Shown here in pieces: positions 20,721 to 30,048 of a DNA stretch of 54,132 nt. The stretch covers positions 1 to 54,132 of the forward strand of contig NZ_BNCG01000006.1 in the NCBI RefSeq assembly GCF_014656355.1, given 5' to 3'. Position numbers and translations under genes: made by a program. The DNA comes from Camelimonas fluminis (lineage in GTDB: Bacteria; Pseudomonadota; Alphaproteobacteria; Rhizobiales; Beijerinckiaceae). The notes below the pieces were generated by a model. It did no database searches. It saw only the letters and a program-made list of their open reading frames with translations, and was not told where the DNA came from. Each line of letters starts with the position of its first letter. Position 1 is the stretch's first letter.

Positions 20721-22499
20721 CTAGCGGATGACGCCGCCGCTCTGGTGTTCAAACAGCGCGCGGTAGACGCCGTTGGGGCGGGCGATCAGATCGTCGTGAC
20801 GGCCTTCCTCGACAATGCGCCCGCGATCGAACACCAGAATCCGGTCCATCTCGCGCACGGTGGAAAGGCGGTGGGCGATGACCAGCGACGTGCGCCCCTG
20901 CATCAGCCGCTCCATCGCCTGCTGGATCATCAGTTCCGATTCCGAATCGAGGCTGGAGGTGGCCTCGTCGAGGATCAGCACCGGCGCATCGGCGAGGAAG
21001 GCGCGGGCGATGGCGACGCGCTGGCGCTCGCCGCCGGAGAGCTTGACGCCCCGCTCGCCCACCAGCGTGGCGTAGCCGCGCGGCAGCCGCATGATGAAGT
21101 CATGGGCGTTGGCCAGTTCCGCGGCGCGCTCGATGGCGGCCATGGACGCGCCGGGACGGCCGTAGGCGATGTTCTCGGCGATGCTGCGGTGGAACAGGAT
21201 TGGCTCCTGCTGCACGATGGCGATCTGGGCGCGCAGTGACTGCTGGGTGACGTCGGCGACGTTCTGGCCGTCGATGACGATGCGCCCGCCGGTCACGTCG
21301 TGCAGCCGCTGTATCAGCTTGACGAAGGTGGTCTTGCCGGAGCCGGAGCGACCAACCAGGCCGACGCGCTCGCCGGCGGCGATGACCACATTGAGGTCCT
21401 GGTAGAGCGGCGTGACGTGGTCGCCATAGCGAAAATCGACGTGCTCGACGCGGATTTCGCCATGGGGCACGCTCAGCGCCTGGGCGCCTGCCCGGTCCTT
21501 CACATCCGGCTGCAGGTCGTACAGGCGGACCATTTCCTCCATTTCATTCACGGCGCGCTGGAAATGGTTCACGTGCTGGCCGATGTCGCGCAGATAGCCG
21601 TTGAGCATGAAATAGGTGGTGAGCACATAGGCGACGTCGCCGGGCGTGGCCTTGCCCGTATGCCACATCCACAGGGCGCCGCCGGTGACGATGGCGCGCA
21701 GCAGCCACAGCATGGCCATCTGGCCGGTGCCGATCCAGGTGAAGCGCATCCAGGTGCGCCAGGTGCGGCGATGCCATTTGCCGACCACATGGGCCAGACG
21801 GGCGTCCTCGCGGTGTTCGGCGCCGAAGGCCTTCACCACGGCGTTGGCGCCGATGGCGTCAGCGAGCACGCCGCCCATGCGCGTGTCCCAGGCGTTGGAC
21901 AGTCGCGCCGCTGGCGCGATGACGCGCGTCGCCAGCGCCACGGTGGCGCCGATATAGACGGCGGCGCCCACGCCCATCAGCAGGCCAATCAGCGGCCAGC
22001 GCCAGGCCAGCAGCGCCACGGCGCCGACCAGCACCACGACCGACGGCAGCAAGAACATCAGCAGCACGTCGTTGAGCGAATCCAGCGCCCACATGCCGCG
22101 GGTGATCTTGCGCACCACCGAGCCGGAGAAGCTGTTGGCGTGCCAGTTCGACGAGAACCGCTGCACGCGGGCGAAGCTCTCGCCGGCCACGTCGCGCATG
22201 ATGCGCAGGGTGAACGGCACCACGCCCCACCAGGCCAGATGGCGCAGGCCGACGGTGGCGAGGCCAAGCAGGGTCATGACGGCGAAGGCGTAAACCGCCG
22301 CCTGCGTCGCGCCTTCACCGGCCGTCAGGGCGTCGATCATCCGCCCCGCGTAAACGGGGGCGAAGATCTCGGTGAGGGTGGCGAGACAGACGGAGAGGCC
22401 CAGGCTGGCGGCCAGCCAGCCCTGCCGGCGCCAGTGGGCGAAGGTGAAGCTGAGGACGCTACGCAGGGCGGCGTCATTTCCGCGACGTTGGGTTTCCAT
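20721..22499 (-). CDS. ABC exporter, fused permease and ATPase (MsbA/multidrug type)
   Basis: 592 residues. N-terminal six-helix exporter domain (about 20-320), C-terminal ATPase with Walker [11 protein letters not shown]-loop [19 protein letters not shown], signature [14 protein letters not shown], Walker [16 protein letters not shown] and H-loop [10 protein letters not shown] homodimeric half-transporter; substrate cannot be read from sequence. Start ATG 22499 is followed by METQRRGND. It is 165 bases downstream of the VOC gene on the same strand and meets metQ tail to tail with only three bases between stop codons and no room for a terminator. Confidence 0.93.
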   Translation of the reverse strand: METQRRGNDAALRSVLSFTFAHWRRQGWLAASLGLSVCLATLTEIFAPVYAGRMIDALTAGEGATQAAVYAFAVMTLLGLATVGLRHLAWWGVVPFTLRIMRDVAGESFARVQRFSSNWHANSFSGSVVRKITRGMWALDSLNDVLLMFLLPSVVVLVGAVALLAWRWPLIGLLMGVGAAVYIGATVALATRVIAPAARLSNAWDTRMGGVLADAIGANAVVKAFGAEHREDARLAHVVGKWHRRTWRTWMRFTWIGTGQMAMLWLLRAIVTGGALWMWHTGKATPGDVAYVLTTYFMLNGYLRDIGQHVNHFQRAVNEMEEMVRLYDLQPDVKDRAGAQALSVPHGEIRVEHVDFRYGDHVTPLYQDLNVVIAAGERVGLVGRSGSGKTTFVKLIQRLHDVTGGRIVIDGQNVADVTQQSLRAQIAIVQQEPILFHRSIAENIAYGRPGASMAAIERAAELANAHDFIMRLPRGYATLVGERGVKLSGGERQRVAIARAFLADAPVLILDEATSSLDSESELMIQQAMERLMQGRTSLVIAHRLSTVREMDRILVFDRGRIVEEGRHDDLIARPNGVYRALFEHQSGGVIR

Positions 22500-22664
22500 G
22501 CGACCTCTGGAGTATCTTCGCCGGCGTTCCGGTTCGGGGCGGCCTTTCCGTCAGGCGCGCAGCCCGCTGGCCGCAACATGCGTCAGCAGGCGAATCCGGG
22601 CAATTTAATGCAATTTTTCGCCGGGGCCGAGGTCACAAACCGTTTAGACGCAACGTTGCCCGGT

Positions 22665-23120
22665 TCACGGCTCCTGATACAGCGCCGCGAACGCTTCCGA
22701 CGGCGGTATCGGCGTGATCACGTCGACCAGGACGCCGTCTGGCGCGGCCATGATAAAATGGCGCTGGCCGAAATCCTCGTCGCGCAGGGGAAGCACGATG
22801 TCGGCGCCGGAGGCAGCCAGCCGGTCGTGGACGGCGTCGACGTCGGGAACTTCGAAATTCAGCAGCAGGCCGGCGGCGCGCCCGCGCCCCGCCGCGGGGA
22901 TGGTGTCGTGATCACCGCGCAGGATGGCCAGATTGACATTGCTGTCGCCGGGGGCCTGAAGGTGGACGTACCAGTCAGTGGTGAACAGGGGGCGAAAACC
23001 AAACATCTGCTGATAGAATGCAGCGGTCGCGGCGACGTCGCCGGTCATCAGCACCGGATAGAAGCTGGTGATCGCGAACGACGCGTCAATGGAAGGGGGC
23101 GTGCTGGTGACGGGATTCAT
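22665..23120 (-). CDS. VOC-family (glyoxalase/bleomycin-resistance-like) protein
   Basis: 151 residues from an ATG with AGGAG nine bases upstream. Two beta-alpha-beta-beta-beta modules are visible: [23 protein letters not shown], then [22 protein letters not shown] and [18 protein letters not shown]. Such proteins bind metal and act as lyases, dioxygenases or drug-binding proteins; no specific reaction can be assigned. It is divergent from a TetR regulator, and the 21-bp palindrome between them suggests that regulator controls it. Confidence 0.88.
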   Translation of the reverse strand: MNPVTSTPPSIDASFAITSFYPVLMTGDVAATAAFYQQMFGFRPLFTTDWYVHLQAPGDSNVNLAILRGDHDTIPAAGRGRAAGLLLNFEVPDVDAVHDRLAASGADIVLPLRDEDFGQRHFIMAAPDGVLVDVITPIPPSEAFAALYQEP

Positions 23121-23166
23121 GGCGGTTTCTCCTGGTGGACGGCGGCGGTCGTGATGGCTATCAATA

Positions 23167-23187
23167 ACATACATGCAGAATGTTTGT
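23167..23187. promoter_or_regulatory. Palindromic operator between VOC and tetR genes
   Basis: A 21-bp palindrome of the form ACAnACAT-N5-ATGTnTGT centred on 23177, in the 84-base divergent gap. Size, symmetry and position fit a TetR-family dimer site that controls both genes; the regulator gene starts 18 bases away. Confidence 0.75.
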
Positions 23188-23204
23188 AAATGACAGGAGC
23201 AGCC

Positions 23205-23786
23205 ATGCGGCGCAGCAATGAGGCGCGCTCGGGAGCAATGCAGGCGGCGCTGCTGGCGGCGGGGCGGGAGATTTTTGTCAGCGAAGGCTTCGCCGCCGCG
23301 ACAACGCCGGCCATCGTGGCGCTCGCTGGCGTGACGCGGGGCGCGCTGTATCACCATTTCGCAGACAAGACGGCGCTGTTTGAGGCGATCATCAAAGCGG
23401 AGGCCGGAGCCGTTGCGACGGCGATCGACGCGGCGACCGCCGCCTGCGACGATCCGCTGGAGGCGTTGCGCACGGGCGGACGGGCGTTTTTGCAGGCAAT
23501 GACCGCTCCGGGACGCGCCCGCCTGCTGCTGGTGGATGGGCCGGCGGTGCTGGGGCCGGAGGCGATGGCGGCCATCGACGCGGCCAGTGGCGGCGGCGCC
23601 TTGCGCGATGGCCTGATCGAGGCCATGGCCAGGGGCTTGCTGCGGTCTTTGCCGGCCGACGAGACGGCGCAGGCGCTGTCGGCCGGCTATGACCGCGCCG
23701 CTCTCGCCATCGCGGGCGGCGCTGACGTCGACGTCTGGATCACCGTGATGGACGCCCTGCTGGAGGGGCTGGCCAACCGGCGTTAG
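23205..23786 (+). CDS. TetR-family transcriptional regulator
   Basis: 193 residues from the ATG at 23205, chosen over 23190 because AGGAG lies six bases before it. N-terminal helix-turn-helix with [48 protein letters not shown]; variable C-terminal ligand-binding domain. It probably represses itself and the divergent VOC gene by binding the palindrome at 23167-23187. Ligand unknown. Confidence 0.93.
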   Translation: MRRSNEARSGAMQAALLAAGREIFVSEGFAAATTPAIVALAGVTRGALYHHFADKTALFEAIIKAEAGAVATAIDAATAACDDPLEALRTGGRAFLQAMTAPGRARLLLVDGPAVLGPEAMAAIDAASGGGALRDGLIEAMARGLLRSLPADETAQALSAGYDRAALAIAGGADVDVWITVMDALLEGLANRR

Positions 23787-23857
23787 GGCGTTGGCGTTTC
23801 GGGGAAGGCGATGGCCGGCGCCGGGCAACGCGGGAGAACAGGTCCAGACAGGGCGAA

Positions 23858-23905
23858 TTTGCCATTTGCATCCGCCTTGGCGTCACGCGGCGGGCAAATG
23901 GCAAA
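23858..23905. repeat. 12-bp perfect inverted repeat in a convergent gap
   Basis: TTTGCCATTTGC (23858-23869) is repeated inverted at 23894-23905, with a 24-base GC-rich loop that can pair further (CCGCC/GGCGG). It lies between the 3' ends of the TetR and MFS genes. It has no T run on either strand, so it is not a typical intrinsic terminator. Confidence 0.6.
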
Positions 23906-24006
23906 CCCATCAGTTCTATTAGAGAGACAATGAGTTGCTGGTTGATTCGGCCTTCGCCGCACCGCTCTGCATAGCTGGAGGCGACGGCTGGAATCAGACC
24001 GCCTGG

Positions 24007-25434
24007 TCAGCGATCGCCGTTGCTGCGCGCGGCGCGGCGCACGGTGAACAGGCACAACAGGGGCGCGACGGCGAACACGCCGAACAGCCACAACGCAGCG
24101 GCCGCGGTTCCGGCCGCGCCGCCTGGGTTGGTCAGCCCGGCGAGGTTGACGACCATGCCGGCGAGCGCCGCGCCGGTGGCGGTGGCGAACAACTGCACGG
24201 TGGTGAGCGAAGCCGAGGCCACGGCTTCCTCGCCTTCAGGCGCCAGTTGCAGCACGCGCGTCAGCAGGTGCGGCCAGGCGAGGCCAACGCCAACGCCGAC
24301 CATCAGCATGGCCGCGCACAACGGGGCCAGCGCCAGCCATGATCCGGTGCTGCCAGGGGGAACCAGGATTACCAGCATGACCATGCCGATGAGGCCAGGA
24401 AGGGGGGCGAAGCGCAACTGGCGGCGCATGCGCGCGCCCGTCGCGCCGGCGCCGCCGATCGAGCCGAGGGTCCAGCCGGCGCTCATCGCCGCCGCCAGAT
24501 AGCCGGCGACCAGCGGCGTCTGGCCATGCAGGGTTTGCAGGAACAGCGGGATGAAGATTTCGCTGCTGGTCACCATGATGCTCAGCAGCATCATCGAGGC
24601 GTAAACCGCCCCCAACGCCCCGCGTGGGCTGAAAGAGCCCGTGGGCAGCAGGCGGCGTGAGGCCGGTTTCTCGATAACCGCGATCAGCGCCACCAGGGTC
24701 ATGGCGGCGAGCGCGCCCGCCACATTGGCCCAGGTGGCTTCCATCACGCTGCCGGCTGAAATCGCCATGACCGATGCGGTCAGCAGCAGGATCTGCAGCA
24801 TCGGCGCGCCGCCGGCGCCCGACGATCCGGACACGGCGTTGCGGGACGGCAGCGCCAGCGCCGCCATCACGCCAAAGATGATCGCCGCCGGGGCCAGCGC
24901 CCAGAACGACGCGCGCCACAGGCCGTATTCCGCGAACACGCCGCCAACCGCCGGGCCGACCAGGGTGGCCACGCCCCACATGCCGGACACCAGCGCGATG
25001 CCGCGCGGCCACAACGCTTCATCGAACACGATGCGGATCATGGCGTAGGAGAGGGCGAGCAGGAAGCCGCCGCCTATGCCCTGGACAACGCGCCCGGCCA
25101 GCATGGCGGCCATGGAAGGGGCGAAGCCGCAGGCCAGCGACCCGGCTGCGAAAATCACCGCGCTGAGCAGATAGGCGGCGCGGGGGCCGCACCGCTCCAG
25201 CAGGCCAGGCGAAACCGCCGCCGCCAGGATCGACGCGACGATGAACAGCGAGGTGTTCCAGGCGTAATAGTCGATGCCGCCGATGTCGGCGACCACCGAC
25301 GGCAGGATTGTGGTGGTGATGTAAACGTTGATGGCGTGCAGGGCGACGCCGCCGGCCAGCGCCAGCGCCAGAACGCCATTGCGGCCGCCCAGCAGCGCGC
25401 CCCAGCCGGGCGCCGGCGCATCGATATCAGTCAT
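24007..25434 (-). CDS. MFS transporter (DHA2-like drug exporter)
   Basis: 475 residues from ATG 25434 (25473 is an upstream alternative; neither has a strong ribosome-binding site). About 12-14 membrane segments with TTILPSVVADIGG after the first, ERCGPRAAYLLSAVIFAAGS (loop 2-3) and MLAGRVVQGIGGGFLLAL (motif C-like region), typical of proton-coupled drug exporters. Substrate unknown. It is downstream of the OpgD-like gene on the same strand with a 96-base gap. Confidence 0.88.
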   Translation of the reverse strand: MTDIDAPAPGWGALLGGRNGVLALALAGGVALHAINVYITTTILPSVVADIGGIDYYAWNTSLFIVASILAAAVSPGLLERCGPRAAYLLSAVIFAAGSLACGFAPSMAAMLAGRVVQGIGGGFLLALSYAMIRIVFDEALWPRGIALVSGMWGVATLVGPAVGGVFAEYGLWRASFWALAPAAIIFGVMAALALPSRNAVSGSSGAGGAPMLQILLLTASVMAISAGSVMEATWANVAGALAAMTLVALIAVIEKPASRRLLPTGSFSPRGALGAVYASMMLLSIMVTSSEIFIPLFLQTLHGQTPLVAGYLAAAMSAGWTLGSIGGAGATGARMRRQLRFAPLPGLIGMVMLVILVPPGSTGSWLALAPLCAAMLMVGVGVGLAWPHLLTRVLQLAPEGEEAVASASLTTVQLFATATGAALAGMVVNLAGLTNPGGAAGTAAAALWLFGVFAVAPLLCLFTVRRAARSNGDR

Positions 25435-25530
25435 GAACTCTGTCCCGGCGCGGTTTTTCCTGAAAACAGGCAACGCGCGGCGTGGTTTTTTGTTTGATTG
25501 GACCGCCGTGGCGGGCGACGCCAGCAGGCG

Positions 25531-27153
25531 TCATTCGGCGCGCCAGGGGAAGATCCAGGTTTCGGTCAGCGCCTTGTTGTCGGCGCGCAGGAACACGCGC
25601 ACGTCCACGGTCTGGCCGGGGGGCGCCTCCACGTCGACGCCAGCGCGAAAACCGCCGATCTTCGGGTTGGGGGCGATGAAGGTGCGCAGGATGCGGCCGC
25701 TGGAGGCGGAGGCGTCCACTTTCACCCGGTCCGGCGCCTTCAGCCAGTAGGGCAGTTCGCCGCCAGCGAAATCCACCATCAGACGCCGGGTGTTGGGGTG
25801 CAGCGGCTCCGACGAACCAAGCGCCCGCGGGGCCGACTGGAAGCTGTTGATGGCCTGGCCGCCGGCGTGCATGCCGTCGGTCGCGCCGACGGCGGTGATG
25901 GAATAGCGGTAGATCAGCTGCTGGCCCGGCCCGACCGCTTCCTTCGGCACCCAGGCGGCGACGACGTTGTCGTTGGTCTCATCGGTCGTCGGCAGTTCGA
26001 TCAGTTCGACGCGGCCTTCGCCCCACGGGTTGCGGGGCTCCACCCAGTAACCCGGGCGGCGCTCATAGGCGATGTCGAGATCCTCATAATGCTCGAACAC
26101 CCGGTCGCGCTGCATCAGGCCGAAGCCGCGCACATTGTTCTCGGTGAACGACGAGGTCGACGGCGCGCGGGGATTGTGCAGCGGGCGCCAGATCCATTCA
26201 CCAGAGCCGGAATGGATCAGCAGGCCGTCGGAATCGTGCACCTCCGGCCGGTAGTCATCGGTGAAGCGGCGGTCGTTTTCGCCGATGAAAAACATCGAGG
26301 TGAGCGGCGCGACGCCGATCTTCTCGATGGTCTTGCGCGGGAACAGCGTCGCCTCGACGTCGACCACGGTCTGCTTTGCCGGATAGATATTGAACTGGTA
26401 GGCGCCCGACACGGACGGGCTGTCGAGCAGGGCGAAAACCGTGACGCGGCTGTCGTCGCCCTTGCGCACGTCGACCCAGAACTCACGAAACGCCGGAAAC
26501 TCCTCCTGGCCGCCGGCATTGATGGCGAGGCCGCGGGCTGAGAGGCCGTAAACCTGCCCCTGGCCGAGGAAGCGGAAATAGCTGGCGCCGATGAAGGAGA
26601 TCAACTCGTCGCGGACGGTCGGATCGTTGAGTGGGTAGTGCAGGCGGAAGCCGGCGAAACCGACGTTCACCGGCAGCGGCTTGGCGAATTTGTTCTGGCC
26701 GAAATCGAACATCTGCGGCGAATAGGGGACCGGCGTGGCGACCCCGTCGCGGATGATGTTCACGGTGACCGCGTGCTGGAACAGGAAGCCGAGGTGGAAC
26801 ATCTGCATGCGGAAGTTCGTGTCGGAATTGCCGAGCAGCGCCTTGTCCGGGCGGAAACGGATGTCGCGCCACTGGTCAAAGCCGAGTTTGGCCAGCGCCT
26901 CCGGCGCCTGGGAGGGTTTCTCGACGAAGGGCAGCGCCGCCAGCTCCCGGGCCCGCTTGATGACGTCGCCATAGCCGAAGGGCGAGAAGCCGGCCTCCTT
27001 CATCGCCGCATCAGCGCGCGCCGGATCGTCCGCAGGCTGGCCGCCGGCCGCGGGCCGCGCACTGGCGGCTTCCTTCGCCGTGGCGGCGGTGGCGGCGAAC
27101 GTCGCCAGGGCGACGAGACCTTCAACGAAACTTCTGCGCGAGAATGTCGACAT
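25531..27153 (-). CDS. Periplasmic glucan biosynthesis protein, OpgD/OpgG family
   Basis: 540 residues from ATG 27153. N-terminus MSTFSRRSFVEGLVAL followed by a hydrophobic stretch ending ATAATA is a twin-arginine signal, which favours OpgD (MdoD) over Sec-exported OpgG. The body shows the family's GFDQWRDIRFRPDKALL, FDFGQNKFAKPLP, GFRLHYPLN, YFRFLGQGQVYGLSARGLAI, VYGLS and PRNPWGEGRVEL segments and a C-terminal Ig-like domain. These proteins shape osmoregulated periplasmic glucans. The glucosyltransferase partner OpgH is not adjacent. ATGs at 27171 and 27195 are in frame; none has a good ribosome-binding site, and 27195 sits in a hairpin (27180-27204). Confidence 0.92.
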   Translation of the reverse strand: MSTFSRRSFVEGLVALATFAATAATAKEAASARPAAGGQPADDPARADAAMKEAGFSPFGYGDVIKRARELAALPFVEKPSQAPEALAKLGFDQWRDIRFRPDKALLGNSDTNFRMQMFHLGFLFQHAVTVNIIRDGVATPVPYSPQMFDFGQNKFAKPLPVNVGFAGFRLHYPLNDPTVRDELISFIGASYFRFLGQGQVYGLSARGLAINAGGQEEFPAFREFWVDVRKGDDSRVTVFALLDSPSVSGAYQFNIYPAKQTVVDVEATLFPRKTIEKIGVAPLTSMFFIGENDRRFTDDYRPEVHDSDGLLIHSGSGEWIWRPLHNPRAPSTSSFTENNVRGFGLMQRDRVFEHYEDLDIAYERRPGYWVEPRNPWGEGRVELIELPTTDETNDNVVAAWVPKEAVGPGQQLIYRYSITAVGATDGMHAGGQAINSFQSAPRALGSSEPLHPNTRRLMVDFAGGELPYWLKAPDRVKVDASASSGRILRTFIAPNPKIGGFRAGVDVEAPPGQTVDVRVFLRADNKALTETWIFPWRAE

Positions 27154-27432
27154 ACTGACCCACTGGTTCATATCGCGAGCCGGACGGAGAAGCATTCCGT
27201 CCGGAATCCGGTCCTGTGTCCGGAGCGACGCGTAACGATGCGTGATGATGCGTGATGTTGTGCGGCGTTCATAGCCGCTTCCTCACGCGGCGGAATGGCG
27301 GCGTCGGTTCATGTGAACGGCAATCCCGTCTCCTCTGGCTCCCGTGTGGCGCGATTCGGCGCAAGACGGCCTTATATATGGGGCGTGACGCAATTCCGGG
27401 GCCGAAGCGGGGCTCTGGAGCCCCTCTGGCGC

Positions 27433-27452
27433 CACCCGGATGGGTGTTTTTT
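27433..27452 (+). terminator. Terminator-like hairpin upstream of the speF leader
   Basis: CACCC-GGAT-GGGTG followed by six T, plus-strand sense. No plus-strand gene lies upstream within 3 kb, so it would end a short transcript starting near the TATATA box at 27373 or attenuate the decarboxylase leader. The stem is only five base pairs, so it is weak. Confidence 0.45.
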
Positions 27453-27539
27453 CGCCTGATGACCGCCGTTCGCGTCAGTTTTGTGTTTTTTTGCCGATCC
27501 TGGCGGCCAGAGGGCAAAAAAGCCTTGCCACCCCGGACC

Positions 27540-28030
27540 AGCAGTCCTATCTCACCCCTTGCCCAATTTCGCACGTGCCTGTGGCCGCGTGTCGGTTGGT
27601 GGGTATCCGGACAAGAGGCCGGACAGCCGCCCGGGGTTGAAAGGGTCGACCGACGCAAAGGTGGGAAACCTGCGTTGCCGACCCCGGTTTCGACCGGACC
27701 CCAACATCAAACCGGCAGCCGGAGGCGAAACCGGCGAACCCCGCTCTCCACGGGGGACGCAGCTTAAAGCAACGACGGAACGGGCTTTTTTGGTCTCGCC
27801 GACTCTCCAACGGTTGGCGCCGAAGAGGCTTGTCCATCATTGCCGCGCGTGCGGGCCGGGAATCTCCCAGTCCGAACCAAGGCAGCACGGTCGGTAGAGA
27901 ACAGCAGTTCTGGTCGCGTCTCCACAGCGCCCCGGAAAGCGATTCTTCATCCGCATCTTGCCGAACGCCGCAAGAGCAGACGCTTCAGGAAGCCGACGCT
28001 CCAGGCGTTCCATCAGCTTTGTGGGGAGAT
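27540..28030 (+). ncRNA. speF-type leader RNA element
   Basis: The roughly 490 bases before the ornithine decarboxylase gene are rich in base-paired segments and lack a gene: for example CCGG-CAG-CCGG elements around 27710-27735 and CCCCG-loop-CGGGG at 27739-27755, followed by a C/T-rich tail. In alphaproteobacteria a conserved RNA called the speF motif occupies exactly this position upstream of speF-type decarboxylases. The assignment is by position and character; I could not run a covariance-model search, so limits are approximate. Confidence 0.65.
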
Positions 28031-28036
28031 ACGCTT

Positions 28037-29185
28037 ATGACCCAGCGTATTCGTGAGTTCCTGCGCAACCGCCGCGAAGATGGTCCGTGCATGGTGCTGG
28101 ACCTGGAAGTCGTGCGCGACAATTACGCCAAATTTGCCCTGGCCCTGCCTGACGCACGCGTGTTCTACGCGGTGAAGGCCAATCCGGCGCCAGAAGTGCT
28201 GCACATGCTCGCCACCCTTGGCTCGTGCTTCGACACCGCATCGGTGCAGGAAATCGAAATGGCGCTGGCGGCCGGCGCCGCCGCTGACCGCATCTCCTTT
28301 GGCAACACCATCAAGAAGGAGCGCGACGTCGCCCGCGCCCTCGCCCTCGGCGTGCGCCTGTTCGCGGTCGATTGCCAGGCTGAGGTCGACAAGATCGCCC
28401 GCGCCGCTGGCGCCGCCGGCATCGAGGACGCGAAGGTGTTCTGCCGCGTGCTGTGCGACGGCGCCGGCGCCGAATGGCCGCTGTCGCGCAAGTTCGGCTG
28501 CGATCCGCGGATGGCGCCGGATGTGCTGGAGCACGCCCATCGTCAGGGGCTGGAAGCCTATGGCGTATCGTTCCATGTCGGCTCCCAGCAGGGCAATACC
28601 GAGGCGTGGGATGCAGCGCTGGCCATGGCCGCCGACGTGTTCCGCGCCTGCGGCGAGCGCGGCATTGTCCTGTCGATGGTCAATCTTGGCGGCGGTTTCC
28701 CGACGCGCTACCTCAAGGACGTGCCGGCTGTGGAGGCCTATGGCGCGTCGATTTTCAACGCGCTGCGACGCCACTTCGGCAACCGCATCCCCGAGACGAT
28801 CATCGAGCCTGGTCGCGGCATGGTCGGCAACGCCGGCCTGATCGAGACGGAAGTGGTGCTGGTGTCGAAGAAAAGCGACGCCGACGAGGTGCGCTGGGTC
28901 TATCTCGACATCGGCAAGTTCGGCGGCCTGGCCGAAACCATGGACGAATCGATCCGCTATCCGATCCGCTCCGAGCGGGATCAGGACGGGGAGAAGGCGC
29001 CGTGCATCCTCGCTGGCCCGACCTGCGATTCGGCTGACGTGCTCTACGAAAAGCAGCCCTACATGCTGCCGGTCAGCATCGAGATCGGCGACAAGCTGTT
29101 GATCGAGGGCGCGGGCGCCTACACCACCACCTATTCGGCGGTGGCGTTCAACGGCTTCCCGCCCCTGAAATCCTACGTCATCTGA
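28037..29185 (+). CDS. Ornithine/lysine decarboxylase, fold III (speF-type)
   Basis: 382 residues, ATG 28037 preceded by GGGGAG with eight-base spacing. An alanine-racemase-fold PLP enzyme like eukaryotic ornithine decarboxylase: PLP-lysine in VFYAVKANPAPEVL (about residue 43), dimer and substrate motifs FDTASVQEIEMAL, GVSFHVGSQQ, the glycine-rich phosphate loop VNLGGGFPTRY, EPGRGMVGNAG, and the catalytic cysteine in GPTCDSADVLY. It makes putrescine (or cadaverine) from ornithine (or lysine). Ornithine versus lysine preference cannot be fixed from sequence. Preceded by a long leader RNA and followed by a strong terminator. Confidence 0.93.
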   Translation: MTQRIREFLRNRREDGPCMVLDLEVVRDNYAKFALALPDARVFYAVKANPAPEVLHMLATLGSCFDTASVQEIEMALAAGAAADRISFGNTIKKERDVARALALGVRLFAVDCQAEVDKIARAAGAAGIEDAKVFCRVLCDGAGAEWPLSRKFGCDPRMAPDVLEHAHRQGLEAYGVSFHVGSQQGNTEAWDAALAMAADVFRACGERGIVLSMVNLGGGFPTRYLKDVPAVEAYGASIFNALRRHFGNRIPETIIEPGRGMVGNAGLIETEVVLVSKKSDADEVRWVYLDIGKFGGLAETMDESIRYPIRSERDQDGEKAPCILAGPTCDSADVLYEKQPYMLPVSIEIGDKLLIEGAGAYTTTYSAVAFNGFPPLKSYVI

Positions 29186-29269
29186 CGCGGATCTCGCGGC
29201 GGGTCCTGGCCTGCCGACAGGGATGGACGCCACGTCTGGTCCATCCCGCCGGACAACCGGCTGTTCCTG

Positions 29270-29300
29270 CCCGCAGCGCCATCTCGCGCTGTGGGTTTTT
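29270..29300 (+). terminator. Intrinsic terminator after the decarboxylase gene
   Basis: CCCGCAGCGC (29270-29279) pairs with GCGCTGTGGG (29286-29295) using one G-T pair, followed by five T. It lies between the decarboxylase and the GNAT gene, so the acetyltransferase needs read-through or its own promoter. Confidence 0.85.
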
Positions 29301-29374
29301 CACACGCGCCCGTTGGCGCGGCATGCCCACTTTTCCGTCCGGCCCACGCCGGCGGCATGTCCAGGAATGGCGCC

Positions 29375-29971
29375 ATGATCTGCATCGGCGATGAAACCCC
29401 CTTCGACGTGGCGGCGCGCGAGGCGTTGCTCGACGTCGCCATGGGCCCCGACCGCAAGCTCAAATCCAGCGAGCGGCTGCGCGAGGGCCAGACCCCGGCC
29501 GATGGACTGGCGCTGGTCGCCCGCGACATGGCCGACGACGGCCCGGCACGGCTCGCCGGCACGGTGCGCCTGTGGCGTGTGCTGGCCGGTGAGGTTCCCG
29601 CCTTGCTGCTCGGCCCGCTGGCCGTGGCGCCCGGGCGGCAGGGCGATGGCGTCGGCGGCGCGTTGATGCGCGAGGCCATCGCCCGCGCCCACGCCGCTGG
29701 CCACGGCGCCATCCTGCTGGTCGGCGACCCTGAATATTACGTGCGTTTCGGTTTCTCGGCGTCAGTGACCGCTGGTCTCGCCATGCCGGGCGCCTATGAG
29801 CAGCGCCGCCTGCTGGCGCTGGAGCTGGTTCCCGGCGCCCTGGCCGGCGCGGCCGGCATGATCGCCGCGCCGCTTGCCGTGGCGACCAATGGCGCCCTGG
29901 AGGCGGGCGTCGCCGCCGGTGAAAGCGGCGCGCTTCGATGGGGCGCGGCTCTGCTTCCCCACGCAGCCTGA
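29375..29971 (+). CDS. GNAT-family N-acetyltransferase
   Basis: 198 residues from ATG 29375, which has AGGA eight bases upstream; ATGs at 29357 and 29291 are in frame, but 29291 lies in the terminator of the previous gene. The acetyl-CoA binding core reads LLGPLAVAPGRQGDGVGGALMREAI with a Q/R-x-x-G-x-G/A-type loop, then AILLVGDPEYYVRFGFSA, which is typical of the YhbS-like group. It could acetylate polyamines given its place after the decarboxylase, but this is inference only. A hairpin terminator follows at 30008. Confidence 0.88.
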   Translation: MICIGDETPFDVAAREALLDVAMGPDRKLKSSERLREGQTPADGLALVARDMADDGPARLAGTVRLWRVLAGEVPALLLGPLAVAPGRQGDGVGGALMREAIARAHAAGHGAILLVGDPEYYVRFGFSASVTAGLAMPGAYEQRRLLALELVPGALAGAAGMIAAPLAVATNGALEAGVAAGESGALRWGAALLPHAA

Positions 29972-30007
29972 CGTGTCAGGCGCCGTCGCCGGCAAACGTT
30001 TCTGACG

Positions 30008-30035
30008 ACGGGCGCGGATATTCCGCGCCCGTTTT
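30008..30035. terminator. Bidirectional terminator between convergent genes
   Basis: ACGGGCGCGG (30008-30017) and its complement CCGCGCCCGT (30023-30032) with a five-base loop, then TTTT. It serves the GNAT gene on the plus strand and lies 14 bases beyond the stop of the minus-strand creatininase-family gene. Confidence 0.8.
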
Positions 30036-30048
30036 CGCGTGCAGGCGC

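Larger units (their letters stand above)
27154..28036. other. Long divergent gap containing the speF leader
   Basis: About 880 bases without a protein gene. It holds a 9-bp hairpin (27180-27204), a TATATA box (27373-27378), a compact hairpin (27409-27424), a terminator-like hairpin with six T (27433-27452), an A/T-flanked inverted repeat (27487-27521) and the long leader RNA element from about 27540 to the decarboxylase gene. Confidence 0.6.

Noticed and set aside
23858-23905. Inverted repeat considered as the tetR/MFS terminator
   Set aside because: No T run on either strand and a 24-base loop; kept only as an inverted repeat.
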